Below are positions 60,561-64,000 of a DNA stretch of 64,000 nucleotides, in pieces; the first letter of the stretch is position 1; each line of letters opens with the position of its first letter. The stretch spans positions 2,907,001 through 2,971,000 of the forward strand of contig JARHVA010000639.1 of NCBI GenBank assembly GCA_037957365.1, written 5' to 3'. Under the pieces are notes generated by a model that ran no database searches, had not been told where the DNA came from, and saw only the letters and a program-made list of their open reading frames with translations. The position numbers and the translations under genes are program-made. The stretch comes from Torreya grandis (taxonomy: Eukaryota; Streptophyta; Pinopsida; Cupressales; Taxaceae).

Positions 60561-61229
60561 AAACATCATCCACTTTGTAATCCCTAGCCATCAAATGAAC
60601 TTTATCTATGGGGGACTTGATCAACCACTTCTTAATCCCACCACTACTTTGTCCATCTGACCATTCACCTCTAACTTATCTTATTTCAAAAAACCAACCT
60701 TTACCAAAGTGTACCTTCATAATTGATATTAGAAAGGGTTTGGTCTTGGCCTTTATGAATAGGAACCTCATGAGTTACCTATAATCAAAACTCAAAAACC
60801 TCATGAGTTATTCAACCTTGGGGTCATACCACTAGAAGAACCCACCTCACTAAAACCCATTTCCACCATCGATGAGGATATTCCATCCTCACCAACCCCA
60901 TCTCCCTCAAAGTCTAAAGACTTTGATATAATCCCATCTATTTTTTTTATCAATACCATTAGTTTGGCCCCCTAACTTATCAAAAGGATGGATGGACTTA
61001 AACCCTTCTCCTCATCCATCCTAAAAAGGTAAAAAACCATTCTCCTACCATAAACACCATCCAACATTAAGATGATGATTCCATTCTCACTACCTTGGTG
61101 TGGGGAATTATTCTATTCATAAATCCCTTCCTCATGAAAAAAAAACCATGCTAAATGAATCCACTATCAATGTTAACTTGGGTTCTCAAGATAACCCCCA
61201 TATCATCAATATCAACTAATCCTTAAACT
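60561..61229 (+). pseudogene. Protease-RT linker of the plus-strand Tat element
   Basis: Continues the text cut at 54935. Broken peptides only; alignable in parts with 15171-15655 of the minus-strand relative. Confidence 0.5.
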
Positions 61230-61990
61230 CCATAGAGAAACAAGATTACCCTTAGTTCCTTCAAGACTATAGTATAACATTTTCTTGGTCTTATTAGGAT
61301 ATGCCCAGAATTAACCCTTCTATTACCTTTCACAACATTGTCAATCATCCTAAGGTTAAGCTAGTTTGGCAAAAGCTTTGAAGGATGCATCCTTGCATAA
61401 CCCTTATTTTAAAATAAAAGATTCAACGTCTCTTATCCATTTAATTCATTCAACCCATCGACTATCAATAATGGGTTTCTAATGTTGTTCCCATCACCTA
61501 ACCCATAGGGGGACTTTTCCTCTGGATTGAATTTCATGGCCTCAACCTTGTTTTCCCAAAGGATGACTTTCTTTTGACAAACATTGACCAACTTGTTGAT
61601 CTTTAAACTATCCATGAGATGTTATATCTCATGGATAGTTTTTTGAGATATGATTAGATATTGATTTCTCTCAAAAATCACCATAAAACTTCCTTTATCA
61701 CCCCATGGGAAACCTTCTATTATAGGATCATGCCTTTTGGTCTGAAGAACATTAGAGTAACCTATCAGCCTGCCATGACTTACATCTTTCATGATCTCAT
61801 CCATAAAATTATAGAGGACTATGTGGATGATCTCCTTGGGAAATCCAAACTCCATAAGGATCACCTAGCCATTCTTGCCATCATCTTTGACTGACTGATC
61901 CATTTTCATGTCAAACTCAACCCCAATAAAAGTTTTTTTAGGGTCTTATCTATAAATATTCTTGGTTTTATCATCTCTCTTAGAGGAATT
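61230..61990 (+). pseudogene. Tat reverse transcriptase (broken)
   Basis: Plus strand: DMPRINPSITFHNIV, then, after stops, FPKDDFLLTNIDQLVD (a Tat-type PKDDFPLPxID block), SLKNHHKTSFITPWETFYY, RIMPFGLKNIRVTYQ, IFHDLIHKIIEDYVDDLLGKS (intact YVDD) and the connection FRVLSINILGFIISLRGIEVD-like text. The best open part is 61661-61894. Confidence 0.88.
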
Positions 61991-62560
61991 GAAGTGGATC
62001 CTAACAAAGTCAGAGTAATCTTAAAGATGCCTCATCTTACTAACCTAAAGCAACTCTATAGCCTGTAGGGGAAACTCTAATCCATATATTGGATCATCTC
62101 CTAATTATCAGATAGATGTCAACCCTTTCACCATCTCCTAAAAAAAGAGACCTCTTTTAAATGGACCAAGGACTATAAATAAGCCTTTGATTCAATTAAG
62201 GAGTACCATATTTCTCTACCTATTTTGACCCCTCCTAAAAAAGATCAACCCTTCTACCTTTATATATCCACCATGGACCATTCCTTAGGGGCAATTCTCA
62301 CTCATTTTAATGAAAAAAATAAAGAGCAATCCATCTGCTACATTAGTCAAATACTTATAGAGTATGAAACTCAATATACCCATCTTGAGAAAATTTACCT
62401 CACCTTAGTTTTTGTGGCTTCCAAACTCTGTCACTACCTCCTTAATCATAAAACCTATGTCATCAATAACAACAACCTAATCAAGTACATGCACTCTAAA
62501 CCATTCCAAAATCAACATATGGCTAGTGTCTCATGATCCTAGCTGAGTTTGATCTTGAGT
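61991..62560 (+). pseudogene. Ty3/gypsy RNase H of the plus-strand Tat element
   Basis: 62225-62536 is open: PFYLYISTMDHSLGAIL, ICYISQILIEYETQYTHLEK, IYLTLVFVASKLCHYLLNH and KYMHSKPFQNQHMA. The catalytic D position in PFYLYIS is replaced, as in many gypsy relics. It is preceded by the usual connection region with stops. Confidence 0.85.
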
Positions 62561-62960
62561 TCCTTTAGTAAAAATCCATTAAAAGGCAAGTCATCATTGA
62601 CCAATTGGCTGAAGCTCCTTTACCAGACAACCAATTGTTTCCTTTTGCTTTCTAGAAGAGTCTATCACAACTCTTTCTCAAGAGGAAACCACCTATCAAA
62701 TGACCATGTTTTTTGATGGCTCAAAATGCCAACATGGTGGGGGTGCTAGAGTTATTCTCATTATAATTAATGGTGAACCTTTTCCTCTCTCATTTAAACT
62801 TGAATTTGAATGCACCAACAATGTGGCTGAGTATGAATCCCTAGTCAAGGTCTCAAAACCACTCTAGCCTTGGGAGTTAAGACAATTAGTATCTTTGGTG
62901 ATTACCAACTTGTGGTCAACTAAGTCAATAGATCTTATCAATGTGAAAATGATGTACAAA
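62561..62960 (+). pseudogene. Second (archaeal-type) RNase H, Tat hallmark
   Basis: From 62702: MTMFFDGSKCQHGGG, ARVILIIINGEPFPLSFKLEF, CTNNVAEYESLV. FFDGS and TNNxAEYE identify the extra RNase H of the Tat lineage. A frame change follows AEYESLV. Upstream (62561-62700) is the linker from the first RNase H. Confidence 0.8.
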
Positions 62961-62999
62961 AGTACAAACTCCTAGTCGATGGAATCTTGACATCATTCA

Positions 63000-64000
63000 A
63001 GAATTACCTTATCTAAATAGTTGTTTGATCTACCAACAAATTCATAGATATGATAGCTTCCCTTGCTTCCCAAATCCCATCTCACCTTGTTGAATCTAAA
63101 CTATTTGTCACCATCCATCATTTTATCACACCCTCATATATCAGTTCTGAACTTCCTACCATTTATAGTGTGGAAGCATCTCCTTTTGAAATTTAGTATG
63201 ACCACACTTTTAATTACCTTAACCTTGGTATTGTTCTTCCCAACCTTTTGAGGAATGCCCAAAGAGACTTTGTTTAGAATATCTCTCATTATACCATATT
63301 ACAAGGAATCCTTTAAAAATTTGGCTTTGATGGCCTCCTTCTCTATTGTCTTCAAGTCATGAACCTTTTCATGCTATCAAAGAAACACATGACACAATCT
63401 ATGGGTGACACTTTAGTGGCCTAGCCATCTCTAAGCGTATCCTTCACCTTGAATACTATTGGCCCACCCTTAATCAGTATTTTTGTGATTATGTAAATAA
63501 CTGTGTCAAATGTCAATAATATGCTAACTTACATCATGCACCTACCCATGGCCTTCGAGTATCCAAATATTGTTGGCCTTTCTCACAGTGGCAGCTTGAT
63601 CTTATTGCCAAAATCAATACTCATTCTTCACAATGACACCAATCTATCATTACCATCACCAGATATTTTACCAAGTGGGTAGAGGCCATTCCTCTTATCT
63701 TGACCAAAACTAAAATGATTATCAACTTTATCACCCATCACATCAACTATAATTTTGGTGTTCCCCATAAGATCATCATTGATAATGGAAAATATTTTAA
63801 AAACAAGAAATTCCAAGGTCTTTATGACACTTTTGGCATCAAGTTCAGATTTTCCTTGCCCTATCATCCCCAAAAAAATGGATAGGTGGAAACTTATAAC
63901 AAAACCATTAACAAAGTGCTAACCAAATTAGTAAGTGCTTCAGGTCGAGATTGGCATTTGCACATCCCTTTCACTTTATGGGTCTATCGCACTAGAATTA
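63000..64000 (+). pseudogene. Tat integrase (broken, cut by the window end)
   Basis: Plus strand: HAIKETHDTIYG (zinc-binding H pair), LHLEYYWPTLNQYFCDYVNNCVKC (C pair), WPFSQWQLDLIAKI (first catalytic D), FTKWVEAIPLILTKTKMI, VPHKIIIDNGKYFKN (second D), SLPYHPQKNG, a stop, and VETYNKTINKVLT (E). It runs off the window at WVYRTRI. Confidence 0.88.

Larger units (their letters stand above)
47456..64000 (+). mobile_element. Tat-type Ty3/gypsy, plus strand, right end beyond the window
   Basis: Plus-strand order: LTR, primer site, gag, protease, RT, RNase H, second RNase H, integrase (cut by the window end). It is interrupted by a ~540-base insertion in protease and by a complete copia at 54936-60555. 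The same motifs, in the same order and with recognisably similar text, occur in the minus-strand composite at 5771-25511, so both belong to one broad family. The post-pol region and 3' LTR would lie beyond 64000. Confidence 0.85.

Overview
ORGANISM. This is nuclear DNA of a seed plant, most likely an angiosperm with a large, repeat-rich genome. The window is AT-rich and consists almost entirely of nested, decayed LTR retrotransposons. I see no intact protein-coding gene, no host gene, no rRNA or tRNA gene and no CRISPR-like array. The plant assignment rests on Ty3/gypsy elements with a second RNase H of archaeal type (Tat lineage), SIRE-like and Tork-like Ty1/copia elements, a plant-mobile-domain (PMD) reading frame, and primer sites of the TGGTATCA type. 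LAYOUT. (1) 1-1798: AT-rich, nothing recognised. (2) 1799-29878: an old non-autonomous, minus-strand LTR element, probably SIRE-related. It has long LTRs at 1799-~5469 and 27071-29878 (the latter truncated) and little internal sequence. (3) Inside it, 5771-25511: a minus-strand Tat-type gypsy with THREE LTRs (L1 5771-7170, L2 18025-19380, L3 24161-25511). The outermost two are flanked by the same 5-bp duplication, CTCTC. The left unit keeps pol (11.8-16.4 kb). Both units carry a ~4.7 kb region after pol with a broken antisense PMD-like reading frame. The right unit has lost everything from the primer site to the end of pol. (4) 29.9-35.0 kb: an array with a ~56-bp period, then a plus-strand gypsy gag relic. 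(5) 35034-35175: a long (AG)n tract. (6) 35176-39322: a SIRE-like copia on the minus strand, cut off in RT exactly at the (AG)n tract. (7) 39.3-~46.1 kb: a minus-strand gypsy relic (gag, PR, RT, RNase H) with an LTR-like segment containing ~235-bp subrepeats. (8) 47456 to the window end: a plus-strand Tat-type gypsy of the same broad family as (3). It is interrupted by a ~540-bp insertion in protease and by a complete Tork-like copia at 54936-60555 (two 691-bp LTRs, 5-bp duplication ATCAG). HOW IT FITS TOGETHER. Coding regions are broken by stops and frameshifts, many of them explained by C-to-T/G-to-A changes, as expected of long-methylated transposons. The clearest chronology is Tat(+) first, then Tork copia into it, and SIRE-like element first, then Tat(-) into it. 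MOST INTERESTING. The three-LTR unit within a single target-site duplication; the antisense PMD frame conserved in two copies; and amplified ~20-bp palindromic units in two unrelated families (TGACC-ATCGAT-GGTCA in the Tat elements, TGACC-GACGTC-GGTCA in the Tork copia) that share the same outer arms and linker. In the copia these units also run through the pol reading frame as TDVGQ repeats.
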